This document shows, piece by piece, positions 44,791-54,661 of a stretch of 64,000 nt of DNA. The stretch is from Pandoraea norimbergensis (lineage in GTDB: Bacteria; Pseudomonadota; Gammaproteobacteria; Burkholderiales; Burkholderiaceae): assembly GCF_001465545.3 (NCBI RefSeq), contig NZ_CP013480.3, forward strand, positions 1,364,001-1,428,000. The letters are read 5' to 3'. A program made the translations under genes and the position numbers. Under the pieces are notes generated by a model that was not told the origin of the DNA, searched no databases, and saw only the letters and a list, made by a program, of their open reading frames with translations. The stretch's first letter is position 1; every line of letters starts with the position of its first letter.

Positions 44791-47103
44791 ATGCCTACGT
44801 CAACTTCCGCGGCACCCCGGCAGCGCGTTCTGGCTTCGGCCATCGGACTCGCCCTTGCGACACTCGCGATGTCGTCACAAGCAGGCACGGTGATCGGGAC
44901 CAATCAGGTCATCGACGCCCCCGGCGACGCGACCGAAACATGGACGGTCACCAACACTGGCTCACTCACCGTCAATAACGGCGCGGCGACCAACTGGATT
45001 GCGATTCAGGGGGCGCCACCGTCAACCGGGCCTTCGACGCTGACGACCGACGGCGCGACGATCATCTCGACCGCACCGGCGACCGGTGGCGGTGCACCGC
45101 CCGCCGCGATCACGATAGAGAATTCCAGTGCGACGATTTCGAATTCGACCGTATCGAGCGCGACAAACCCCGGTATCCAGTTGGTTGGGCAGACCACCGC
45201 AGGCCTTGTCGCACCCACCGCGACAGTGACGAACAGTACGGTTTCGGGCTTCCAGTACGGCATTTCGGTATCGTCGAACGGCGTTCTCACGTTGAATAAC
45301 TCGAACGTGAGCGCCGGGACCGGCGCCGCTGGCGGGATCAACGGCGGCGTCGTGAACTTCGACTCGACGGTGGTCGCCACGGGCGGCACGATCAGCGGCA
45401 ACATCTCCGGCGTGACAGCGACCACGACCAACCTGACCACGGAGACGACCTCTAACACGACCTTGAGCGGCGTCAAAGTGAGCGCCGCGACGGGTGCCGC
45501 GATCGTGGTGCAACCGGCCCGTCCGGCAGCCGCCTTCGAGGGCCACACAGCCAATATCCTGATCGAGGCGGGCTCGACACTCACGGGGGGCAACGGTTAC
45601 GCCTTACAAGCCACCGGCCTGATCACGGCCAATGCGACGATCGACAATTCGACCATCGTTGGCAACGTCAGCGGTGACGGCACGGCTACGCTCAACCTGA
45701 CGTTGCAGAACAACGCCAACCTGACCGGTTCGCTCGCCAATATCAACGTGCTGGCGGTCAATTCGAATGCGACGTGGTTCCTCGTCAGCGATAACACGGT
45801 CGGCACCGTGACGATGAATGGCGGGAACATCGACATCTCGGGTACCGCGCTGGGCACGCCGACCACGCATACGCTGACGATCGCCACGCTCTCCGGCACC
45901 GGTACGTTTCTGATGAGCACGAATCTCGGCACCCACACCGGCGACCTGCTCAACGTGACGGGGACGGCCACGGGGACCTATCAGCTTCACGTACGCAACT
46001 CGGGCGGCGAGCCGACCAACCTTGCACCGCTCACTGTCGTGCAGACCGGTGGCGGCGGTGCGGCGTTCTCACTGGTCGGTGGCAAGGTCGATGCCGGGGT
46101 GTACAGCTACACACTGGAGCAGCAGGGCAACAACTGGGCACTGGTCACAAACCCCGGCTCTCCGGGAGACCCCGGCGAGGGGGATCTGACACCGGGCGCG
46201 GAAACCGTGCTCGGCCTCTCCGGCGCGGGGCCGACGGTCTGGTACGGGGAAGCCGCCATTCTCCGGTCGCGGTTGGGCGAACTTCGTATCGGAGACCAAA
46301 GTAATAGCGGTGTCTGGGCACGCGCCTTCGGCAAGCAATACAACGCGAAGCCGGAGGACGGGACAAGCTACCGCCAGACGCAGTATGGCGTGATCGGTGG
46401 TGTCGACGGTGTCGTCGGTCAGGCGTGGGGAGGCACATGGCTCGTCGGTGCAATGTTGGGCACGAGCCACAGCAAGCTGAGCTTCGACAATGGCTCGACC
46501 GGTGGCGTGAACAGCTACACGGCGGGCTTGTATGCCACATGGATCACGAAGGCTGGCTGGTACTTCGACGGCCTGGTGAAGTTCAACCACTTCGTCAACA
46601 GCGCGGACGTCATCATGAGCGACGGCACGGGCTCGCATGGCGGCTTCAATAACAACGGCATCGGCGCGACGCTCGAATTCGGGCGGCACATGGAGTTCGG
46701 CAACCGCTGGTTTGTCGAGCCGTACATTCAGGCGTCGATGGTGCGCATTGGCGGGGATAACTTCTCGCTGGATAACGGCATGCAGTCTTCGACGTCTCAC
46801 ACCGGGTCGGTCGAAGCCCGCATTGGCGCGGCGTTCGGCAAAACGATCGAACTGTCCGGCGGCGCGCTGCTGCAACCGTACCTGAAGCTCGCCGTGATTC
46901 AGGAGTTCATCACGAGCAACCAGATCATGATCAACGGCATTAACTTCAACAACGACACCTCCGGCACGCGCGTCGAGTTCGGGGCGGGTGTGGCGGCACA
47001 ACTGCGTCACAACATGCAGATTTACGCCGAAGTGGAAACGAGCGCCGGACACAAGATCAGCCAACCTTGGGGCGCCCAGATCGGCCTGCGTTACGCCTTC
47101 TGA
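44791..47103 (+). CDS. Type V autotransporter with pertactin-like passenger and intact beta-barrel
   Basis: This 770-residue surface or secreted protein has a signal peptide (1-31, ending MSSQA). A Thr/Ser/Asn/Gly-rich passenger of beta-helix type follows (about 32-455; repeated short strands such as ATISNSTVSS and LTLNNSNVS). The autochaperone-like junction is GGAAFSLVGGKVDAGVYSYTL, and a C-terminal 12-strand barrel runs from about 490 to 770, ending in Phe (IGLRYAF). There is an AAAGGAG ribosome site. Expression is probably quorum-controlled through lux-type box 1. A truncated paralogue follows directly. The passenger has no protease or RGD motif, so adhesion or aggregation is the default guess. 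Confidence 0.93.
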   Translation: MPTSTSAAPRQRVLASAIGLALATLAMSSQAGTVIGTNQVIDAPGDATETWTVTNTGSLTVNNGAATNWIAIQGAPPSTGPSTLTTDGATIISTAPATGGGAPPAAITIENSSATISNSTVSSATNPGIQLVGQTTAGLVAPTATVTNSTVSGFQYGISVSSNGVLTLNNSNVSAGTGAAGGINGGVVNFDSTVVATGGTISGNISGVTATTTNLTTETTSNTTLSGVKVSAATGAAIVVQPARPAAAFEGHTANILIEAGSTLTGGNGYALQATGLITANATIDNSTIVGNVSGDGTATLNLTLQNNANLTGSLANINVLAVNSNATWFLVSDNTVGTVTMNGGNIDISGTALGTPTTHTLTIATLSGTGTFLMSTNLGTHTGDLLNVTGTATGTYQLHVRNSGGEPTNLAPLTVVQTGGGGAAFSLVGGKVDAGVYSYTLEQQGNNWALVTNPGSPGDPGEGDLTPGAETVLGLSGAGPTVWYGEAAILRSRLGELRIGDQSNSGVWARAFGKQYNAKPEDGTSYRQTQYGVIGGVDGVVGQAWGGTWLVGAMLGTSHSKLSFDNGSTGGVNSYTAGLYATWITKAGWYFDGLVKFNHFVNSADVIMSDGTGSHGGFNNNGIGATLEFGRHMEFGNRWFVEPYIQASMVRIGGDNFSLDNGMQSSTSHTGSVEARIGAAFGKTIELSGGALLQPYLKLAVIQEFITSNQIMINGINFNNDTSGTRVEFGAGVAAQLRHNMQIYAEVETSAGHKISQPWGAQIGLRYAF

Positions 47104-47254
47104 TGACATTCACCCATCGACGGCATCGGTTCTGTGGGAGGATGGGCCGATGAAAAGTCGTGAATATTTCTGAAATTAACCATTAAATCAGTGGTTTACA
47201 TCATATTTCGCCCTACCGTCTGCCTCGTTGGTCAACTTTCAACGAGGTCTCCTC

Positions 47255-49060
47255 TTGGCGTATTCGACGTTCTCCCCGCGTTCCCGGGTTTCCACACGTT
47301 CCCAGCACTTTCCTCTGCCCACGCCCGCCCAGATGCCGATGCGTCTGCTCGCGGCATCCGTCTTTCTCGCCGTGGCCGCACTGTCCACCGACGCACGGGC
47401 GCAAGACCTCATCATCGACACCCCGTGTATCAGTGCTGACCTCAGCGGCTTTTGCACCCGCGAGCACGACGAGCTCGACGGCAACAGCATGACCGTGACC
47501 GGCGATGGCCGAGCCCGGCTGATCGGCGCGACGGACCGCGCGACTTCGTTGGAGTATTTGCGGGTGCTGGATGGTGGCACCGTTGAGGCATCGAATCTGC
47601 ATATCTCCGGCGACATTACCAGCAACATCGCAGACGGTCTTCTGAGCGTCGTCGATGGCAGTCGGCTAGCGTTGTCCGATTCGACCGTCATCAATAGCGG
47701 TGACGTCGCGCTCTCGGTCGGACGCTCGACACGAGATCCGTCGCTGGCGCCGGCGATCGCGAGTCTGGAGAACGTGAGCCTGAAAGCCGTCGGACGTGGG
47801 GTGCTCCTGACGGGCGACGCGTTGCTCGAGATGTGGGGCGGTGAGGTAATTGCCGAGCGTGGCACGGGCCGGTTGAATTACGCCGTGCAGGTCACCGACA
47901 GTGCGTTTCGTGCTTACGGTACGCGCCTGGTCGGTGCCGATCACGCAGTGGTCGTCACGACCGAAGTCAATCCGACAACGGCTGGCTCGGAGGTCATCCT
48001 CTCCGGTGCGACGCTTGAGTCGGAGGATGGCGCGGCCATCAGCATCTACCGCGAGCGAGGTTCCACACCGGATGAATTCAACGTGTCGCTCGCCATCGTG
48101 AACGGCACGACCATCAAGGCGGGCAACGGCACGCTGATTGAAGTGGGTTTCGATCAGGTGGTCGATGACCCGCTTAGCGTGGACATTACGGTCGACAACA
48201 GCCGTCTGGAAGGCGACATCAAGTTCAAGGACTACGTCGATTCCGACCTTACGCTGTCGAATCATGCCGTCGTCACCGGACGCATCGAAGGCGCTGACCG
48301 TCTCCATCTCAACGATGGCGGCGAATGGCGCCTGATCGAGAATAGCCAGACGGCAAACATCGCGATGCAGGGCGGTATCGTCGACATTCACGGCACGGCG
48401 GCCGAAGGGCAGTACCACACACTGGAAATCGGCTCGCTCTCTGGCACCGGCATGTTCCGCATGGGCGTGGATTTGACCGATGCCGTGAGTGACCAACTGC
48501 ATCTGACGGGCGGCGATTCGACCGGTGACTTCAGCCTTGCCGTGAAGAACACCGGCACCGAGGCGAAGGTGGAGCGTCACCAACTCGTGCAGGACGACGG
48601 CGGTAGTGCCGGATTCTCGGTGGTGGGCGACAAGGTCGATTTCGGTGCCTACTCGTACAGCCTGCAAAAGGAAGTGATCGACGGGAAGACCTATTGGCAT
48701 CTCGTGCGTGACGGCGGACCGTCGGCGGGGACCGATTCGGTCGTCGGCATTTTCAGCGCCGTACCGACGGTGTGGGCGGGAGAGGCAGCCACGCTGCGTA
48801 CCCGTCTGGGCGAAGTGCGTATGGCTGAGACAAAGGAAGGTGGCGTCTGGGCGCGTACGTTCGGTAATCGCCACAACGCGAGTCCGACCGTTGGTCAGGG
48901 ATATTCGCAAGATCAATGGGGTTTGATCGCGGGTGCAGACCGTGTGATCTCACGCGACGACAACGGCACGCTGTTGGTAGGCGCGATGGCCGGTATCGCC
49001 TTGGATACGCCCGGTATAGCTGTGGATCGTGCAGTCGAGCACGTCGCCGAGGGCGGTTAG
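47255..49060 (+). pseudogene. Second autotransporter, beta-barrel cut off at about 48,990
   Basis: This is a paralogue of the preceding autotransporter: signal peptide ending ALSTDARAQ, beta-helical passenger, junction GSAGFSVVGDKVDFGAYSYSLQ, then the start of the barrel (GGVWARTFGNRHN to LLVGAMAGI). At about 48,990 homology stops and 20 unrelated residues lead to a stop. About 210 of the 280 barrel residues present in the neighbour are missing, so outer-membrane insertion should fail. The unrelated end is antisense to a leftward Ig-like gene that is cut at the same point. I prefer TTG 47255 (GAGGT site) as start; ATG 47333 is an alternative with a shorter signal peptide. No lux-type box lies upstream. 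Confidence 0.85.
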
Positions 49061-49591
49061 CTTGGCATCGCTCAGGCCGTCCGTTTCAACGCCGTCTGGC
49101 AAGTCGAGTCGTCCAAGCAGGGGCGAGCCCGGCGCTTCGGTATCGACGATGTAAGTGAGGAGCGGCGCGTCGTCCGTCACGTCATGCGAGATCGAGGACT
49201 CCAGGAAATACGTCAATGTGTGCGCGCGGTCTGCGCGGGGTGCCGGGATCGTAAAAACCAGGACGCCGTTGGTGAATTCGTCCATCGTGATGTCGCGCAC
49301 GGGCTGTGGCACATCGTCGATTTTGAGATGGACAAAGTCACCGTCATACCAATTGGGCAGCAGGATGGATGTGATCGTCAGGTCATTCGCCTGCCAGGAA
49401 GACAGCAGCAACAACTGCTCCGGAAACCCCGTCGGAATGGTGGCCAGGGCGGCCGCGTCGATGACGAGGTTGTTCGGCGCGTCCAGGATGGCGGTGGCCC
49501 CTGCCTTGCCCGGCGGCTTGTCCTTCTTGAGCGCGATCTTACGGCGGCCGGGGACTCTGTACTGCGCATAGTTCGCAGAATCGCGTTTCAT
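48950..49591 (-). pseudogene. Leftward Ig-like repeat gene, 3' end cut off at about 48,990
   Basis: The reading frame has 213 codons, of which about the first 200 look native. A Lys/Arg-rich start is followed by a domain with ILDAPNNLVIDAAALATIPTGFP and LLPNWYDGDFVHLKIDD, then DTEAPGSPLLGRLDLPDGVETDGLSD and VLDCTIHSYTGRIQGDT. The last piece fits the repeat pattern of the two rightward neighbours (V..Y.GM..GD). After residue 200 it reads the complement of the truncated autotransporter, so its remaining repeats are lost. GAAGGAG precedes the ATG at 49591. It is divergent from the rightward Ig-like gene with lux-type box 2 between them. No signal peptide is seen. Confidence 0.72.
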
Positions 49592-49731
49592 GGCGGACTC
49601 CTTCGTCTACTGATTCGGACGTGCGTCTTGCCCGGCGGTGTTTGACGCCGGGACACTGCCGCAATCGGCAGTCCCGTCGCTCGCACGCAGCGTCGGGGAG
49701 CCCATTGTGGAACCGGAGATTTGCGCCCGGT

Positions 49732-49751
49732 AACTGTCAACGTTGACAGTT
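49732..49751. promoter_or_regulatory. lux-type palindrome 2, between divergent Ig-like genes
   Basis: AACTGTCAACGTTGACAGTT is a perfect 20-bp palindrome centred at 49741.5. For the leftward gene a -10-like CACAAT (49709-49704) starts 32.5 bp away; for the rightward gene a weaker CTTGAT (49774-49779) is at the same distance. ATGs are 141 bp (left) and 102 bp (right) away, so it could serve both. Confidence 0.78.
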
Positions 49752-49852
49752 GGCGCGCGTGATGCCGGCGTGGCTTGATGGGGAACCGGTTTGCCGGCCG
49801 CGCCACGACTCGTGTGGCATTTCTCCGGCGCCATGATCATGCGGAGACGACC

Positions 49853-52822
49853 ATGCTCACGAACGACGCCCTGTCCGCGCTTCAATCCAATGCTTCAGCC
49901 AGTGCGGGGGGCAGCGCGGCGGGCTCCCATGTCGTGCTAGCCCCTGTCACGCGCGATCCGACCTATGGCGCACTGGTTGACTTCGCCCCGCCGCAGATCC
50001 CGGCGGCGCAAGCCTATGACGGCATCGGCGCGCGCGACGTCAACAAACCCGACGGCAAGATCAAAGTGATCGTGACGCCGAACATTCTGTGGGACATCGG
50101 TGACTCGATTGCGCTGTACTGGGGCGACGATCGCGTGGCCGTCGCGCACCACGTGCTCGGGGCCGGTGATCTGGACTTACCGTTGACGCTGGAAGTCGAT
50201 GTGCTCGTCGTGCAGCGCCTCTACGATGCCTCGGGGCTGCAAGTCAGCCCGGTCGATGTCTGGTACCGGTTCACGACCGGTAATACGGGTGACGAACAGC
50301 TCTCGGTGGCAACGACGATCATCGTCAAGCTCACCCTGCCGGGCGGCCCCGACCCCGATCCCATCGGAACACCGTGGACCAATGAGAACCTCGCGCCCGC
50401 CGAAATTCCCGAGGGCATCATCGGTGGGCCGGATGCCGACAATGGCGTGCCCGTCGCAGCGCAATTCGCTCACGATTCTCGGCCAACCCGCTGATTTGCC
50501 TGCACCGCGTGTGGTGGAGGCAAATGGCGACGAACTTGATCCGGACGATGCCGTGACCGGTGCCAACGTGGTCATCGACGTGTGGCCGGAAATGGCGGCG
50601 CAGGATGGGGTGATGTTGCGTTGGGAGGGTGTCAAGGCGAGTGGTGCGCCGTGGGTCCATATCGACGAGCAGATCATCGCGGCGCCGGCCGTGGGCCAGC
50701 CGGTCAATTTTCTGGTGCCGCCTGAGTACGTGTCTGCACTCGCCGGTGGCACGGTCACGGTGTATTACATCATCACCCCGGCAACGCCCGGGGCGTTGCC
50801 TCGCGAGTCGGCACGCGTCATGTTGACCGTGCTTGGCGAGGTGACCTTGCCTGCCCCCGATGTTGACGGGGTGAGCAACGGCGAACTCAATCCGCCGGAC
50901 GATCCCGCGGCTGGCGTCAACGTCACCGTCCCTGCGTGGGAATTGATGAGCGTCGGCGACGTGCTGGAGGCGTTCTGGGAAGGGCAGACGGCCGCAGGAA
51001 CGGTCAGTGCCGAGCACACGTTGACGGCCAGCGATCTGAATCAGCCGTATGTTTTCCTCGTGCCGCGTGAGTTTGTCGATGCCAACGCCGCGGGGCAGGA
51101 TTTCGTCGACGTGTGGTACCGCGTGACGCGCACCGGGCAGCCCGCACCGCAGAATTCGGCGGTGAACCGGTTCCGCGTCATCACGCCGCTAGCGCCCGCA
51201 TTGCCACCGCCGGAAGTCGACGAGGCCGTGGGTGACATCCTCGATCCCGAGCCGCTGCCCGCAGCGGGCGCGACGGTTCGGGTGAAGCCGTATGACGGCA
51301 TGGTCGCTGGCGACGCCATCACGATTCGCTTCGGTGCAGGCTCGGGAGGCGGAGAGCACACGGACACGCTTGATGTCACCGCGAACATGGTCGGGCAGGA
51401 CATCACCCTGCGGGTGCCGAAATCCAAGGTGCAGTTCCATGCGGGCAGTACCGTCGTCGTCAACTACACCGTGTATCGTCTCGATGGCCGCGAGCAGGAT
51501 TCGGAGGATCGGGTGCTGACGGTGCGCACCGACGACAAGTGGCCTGCGCCCGGTGTCGACGATGCCGAGGACGATTACCTTGACCCCGAACTGGCGGCGC
51601 TGGGTGCGACGACGCGCATTTTCAGCTACGCCGGTATGCAGCGCGATGACCGTGTCGTGCTGCACTGGGGGAACCCGGGCGATGCCGGGTACTACACCGA
51701 CAGCATTACGTTGAGCACCGAAGTTGCTGTGTCCGGCCCGCTCGCCGATGTCGATGCCCCCGAGTGTGAACAGGCGGTCAATGGCGCGCTCAATCCCGAC
51801 GATCTGGGTGCGCCGGGCGCGAGCTTCGTCATCAAGGCTTATGCCGGTATGGCGGTCGGTGACTACATCCTGCTGCGTTTCGACGCGGGCGGCCCGAACG
51901 AAGCGACGGCCGATTTCGACGTCACGACCAACTTCGTGGGGCAAGACGTCACGATCCGGATTCCCAAGAACAAGATCGTGCCCGCGCTCGATACCGCGGT
52001 CGACGTCGACTACGTGATTGAACCCGCCGCCGGTGGTGACAGCATCGCATCCGAAATCCTGTCGCTGTACATCGGCGTGCGTGACGACGTTGGGTTGACG
52101 GCGCCGTCGGTCGATGAGGCCGATGGCGATCATCTCGATCCGGAGTACATCGAGTACGGCGTGCGCGTGCGTATTCCCGTGTACGACGACATGGCGATCG
52201 ACGACGAGATCGTGCTGCACTGGGGGGCCGAGGGCGACGCCGGGTACTACACCGACAGGATTACCGTGCGAGCCGTGCGCGAGGTCACGTTCCCGATCCT
52301 GACGGAGAATCTCGAGCCGTTTCTCAACAAGACGGTGCCCGTGCCCACAGCTTCAGGGATGTGCGGCCATGGATGCCGCTCAGAGTGCGCTCGGCTGACG
52401 ACACCCTCACGCTCAATCCGGCCAACGTGACAGGTTCTGGCGTGCAAGAGAGTTTGCTCGGCTATGCGGCATTCGTCGCGCACCTGAACAAGGGCAACGT
52501 GCTGGGTTGGGGCTCGGCCGCTCACGGGGCGACGGTGCCGTCGACCATCATCACGTATGACGACGTGATTGAAACCAGTTCGACAGAGGGCGCGTTTGCC
52601 GTGCGTCGCAGCAACGGCCGGATCGCCGTGTGGGGTATCTACAGCGACACGGAAGCCTTCGCCGCCGTGTTGGCGGATGGTGGCGTCGTGACCTGGGGCG
52701 TCGCAGCCGGTGGCGGCGACAGTACGGCGGTCAAGCCGATTCTGGATTCCGGCCTGACTTACGAAGCCACGTCTGCCGTGCGGGGCCGCGCATTGACGGC
52801 GCTGACACGTCAAATGTCATGA
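49853..52822 (+). pseudogene. Large Ig-like repeat protein with RCC1-like end, two opposite frameshifts
   Basis: The coding signal runs through three pieces: 49853 to about 50460, about 50460 to 52340 in the next frame, then back to the first frame to 52822. Overall length is a multiple of three (990 codons). At least six repeats of about 110 residues share the pattern LPAPxVDEAxGDxLDPE...GATVxVxPYxGMxxGDxVxLxW...VPxxxV...VxVxYxV, an Ig-like sandwich. Repeat five lacks its second half. The end has RCC1-like units (AFAVRRSNGRIAVWG, AFAAVLADGGVVTWG). ATG 49853 has GGAGACGACC before it. There is no signal peptide. A stop at 50494 would leave only 213 residues in the current sequence. It could be real decay or assembly error. 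Confidence 0.75.
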
Positions 52823-52887
52823 GGTGAATCGCCGCCGGGAGCGCGCCTCTGCGCCCCGGCCTCGCCGGGCATCACCGGAGCACGACC

Positions 52888-54504
52888 ATGTATCTGGACA
52901 AAGACACCAGCGGCAAGCGCAACGACGCCGCTTCGCTCGAAGGGCCCACGGTGGAAGAGGCCGAGGGCGACTCGCTCGACCCCGGTTCACCGTCAGCTAC
53001 GGTCGTCGTGCCGCTATACGAAGGCAAGGCCGTGGGCGACGCGGTCACGATGCATTGGGACGGCGCGACCGACGCGGGATCCACCAGCGACAGCATTCTG
53101 GTCACCGCGTCGAACCTGCCGCGCGTCATTCGCTTTCATGTATCGGCACCGTTCATCGAGGCGAACGACGGCGGTTCCGTTGATGTGTACTACGCCGTCA
53201 TGCGCGCCGCGGGCGGCAACGATACGTCCGACGCGCTCACGCTCACCGTGGGCGAGCCCGCCCCGGAACCCGGGCGCGTGTTGCCGCCGGAGATCGACGG
53301 TGTGGTCGGCGGCGTGCTGAATCTGGCGGATGTGCCCGCGGGAGGCGTGAAGGCGAGCGTCGCGCCGTACGGCGGCATGGCGCGTTACGACGTGGTGTTC
53401 ATCAGCATCAACGACGGCGAGTGGGAAGACGCGAAGTCGATTGCGACCGACGCCGAGGTGGGGCAGCCGGTCACGTTCACCATTGCACGCGACGTGCTGA
53501 CGCGCTTCGTGGGGCAAGCCGTATCGATACGCACACAGATCATCCCGGCGTCGGGAGAGCCGTTCGAGTCCAACGCGTTGACGGTGCGCATTCTCGAACC
53601 GGTCGGTGAGTTGCCGGTGGTCGAGGTGCCATTGGCCGATGGCGATTCGCTCGATCCGGCGCAGGTGGCGGGACCGACCGTGGCGGTGATCGTGAAACCC
53701 TATCAGGACATCGCAGAGGGCGATGTGATCACGCTCACGTGGACCAACGCGAGTGGCGCCCCGGCGGCGTTCGTCGAGACGGTGACCGTTGGCGGCACAC
53801 CGCAACAGGACTACGTTTTCGAAGTGCCACGCGCACACGTCGACCAGAACCGTGATCAATCCGCGTTGTTGTCTTACACGGTCAAGCGCGGTGGCGGGGC
53901 GCCGGTCGCATCGGAGGCACTCACCCTCTTCATCGGCGAGGCCTTCGAGGCAGCCGTCACCATCGACGCCACCGGCAAGGGTTACATCGTTGCAGAGAAA
54001 CCGCCACTGGTCGTGCCGGTGTTCGCGACCTACACGCGCGAGGGCAGGTTCGGCACAGGCCCGTACACCTATCAGACGAGCGACGCGGACGTGGCGCAAG
54101 TCAACAACACGGGTGTTGTCGTGGCGACGGGCAATGGCAGTGCGACGATTTCAGCGACCGACAGCCTTGGCCAGACGCGCAGTCATTCGCTGACTGTCGT
54201 GGGCATCCGGCAGGTGTTCTTCGTGAGCCCGTCGGCCAACTTTGCGGGCGCGAAGGTGGCGTGTGCCACTGCCGGACTGGACATGGTGTCGCTCGACGAC
54301 ATGAAAGCGTTCTGGCGCGTCTATTACCCGAGTACGGGGCCGGTGGCGGGTTACATGGGATGGTTGAGCTACCTGTTCTGGACCGGCACACAGATCGGTG
54401 CGGGCACGGCCTATGCCTACGATCTGAACGGCGGCTCGGAGCAGGGTAATGCGACGGGGCGCAACGAAGCGGACTTCGTGCAGGTGATCGGCATCGCGCC
54501 GTGA
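52888..54504 (+). CDS. Ig-like repeat protein with Big_2-like and DUF1566/lectin-like end
   Basis: The 538-residue protein has three Ig-like repeats of the same type as the upstream gene (starting near 11, 133 and 246, with VEEAEGDSLDPG and VPLADGDSLDPAQ). A Big_2-like domain follows (about 355-435, YQTSDADVAQVNNTGVVVATGNGSATISATD in two strands). The last 95 residues (CATAGLDMVSLDDMKAFW, then YLFWTGTQIGAGTAYAYDLNGG) resemble DUF1566/Lcl or C-type-lectin-like domains. The ATG has a CGGAGCACGACC leader nearly identical to that of the upstream paralogue. There is no signal peptide, so the export route is unknown. It lies 65 bp after the previous gene and is probably co-transcribed from box 2. 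Confidence 0.82.
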   Translation: MYLDKDTSGKRNDAASLEGPTVEEAEGDSLDPGSPSATVVVPLYEGKAVGDAVTMHWDGATDAGSTSDSILVTASNLPRVIRFHVSAPFIEANDGGSVDVYYAVMRAAGGNDTSDALTLTVGEPAPEPGRVLPPEIDGVVGGVLNLADVPAGGVKASVAPYGGMARYDVVFISINDGEWEDAKSIATDAEVGQPVTFTIARDVLTRFVGQAVSIRTQIIPASGEPFESNALTVRILEPVGELPVVEVPLADGDSLDPAQVAGPTVAVIVKPYQDIAEGDVITLTWTNASGAPAAFVETVTVGGTPQQDYVFEVPRAHVDQNRDQSALLSYTVKRGGGAPVASEALTLFIGEAFEAAVTIDATGKGYIVAEKPPLVVPVFATYTREGRFGTGPYTYQTSDADVAQVNNTGVVVATGNGSATISATDSLGQTRSHSLTVVGIRQVFFVSPSANFAGAKVACATAGLDMVSLDDMKAFWRVYYPSTGPVAGYMGWLSYLFWTGTQIGAGTAYAYDLNGGSEQGNATGRNEADFVQVIGIAP

Positions 54505-54584
54505 TCGATGAATCTGTATTAGTGGAATTCGGACTATTGACCGATACTTGAAAGCACATGGGTCTGGAAAATGGAAGCAGGCAC

Positions 54585-54600
54585 CTGTCAACGTTGACAG
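54585..54600 (+). promoter_or_regulatory. lux-type palindrome 3, upstream of luxI homologue
   Basis: A perfect 16-bp CTGTCAACGTTGACAG centred at 54592.5. A -10-like TACCCT (54624-54629) begins 31.5 bp from the centre, the same geometry as box 1. The synthase ATG is 62 bp downstream. This would give the usual positive feedback on signal synthesis. Confidence 0.82.
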
Positions 54601-54661
54601 TTTCCGCCCATTTTTGGTGCCGATACCCTTGTTTCATCCAGCCTGTCGACGGAGGTATGCG

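Noticed and set aside
48700..49100. Insertion sequence causing the autotransporter truncation
   Set aside because: There is no transposase, terminal inverted repeat or target duplication; the two coding regions simply abut.
50440..50500. Programmed ribosomal frameshifting in the Ig-like gene
   Set aside because: No slippery heptamer or clear downstream structure is seen at the first shift, and a second opposite shift would also be needed; mutation or assembly error is simpler.
49853..54504. Tandem repeats considered as a CRISPR or DNA-level satellite
   Set aside because: The periodicity is about 330 bp, conserved at protein level and diverged in DNA, so these are protein domain repeats.
54548..54661. 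An N-terminal extension of the LuxI homologue
   Set aside because: It would place the lux-type box inside the coding region, and ATG 54662 has a strong GGAGGT site and the normal LuxI N-terminus.
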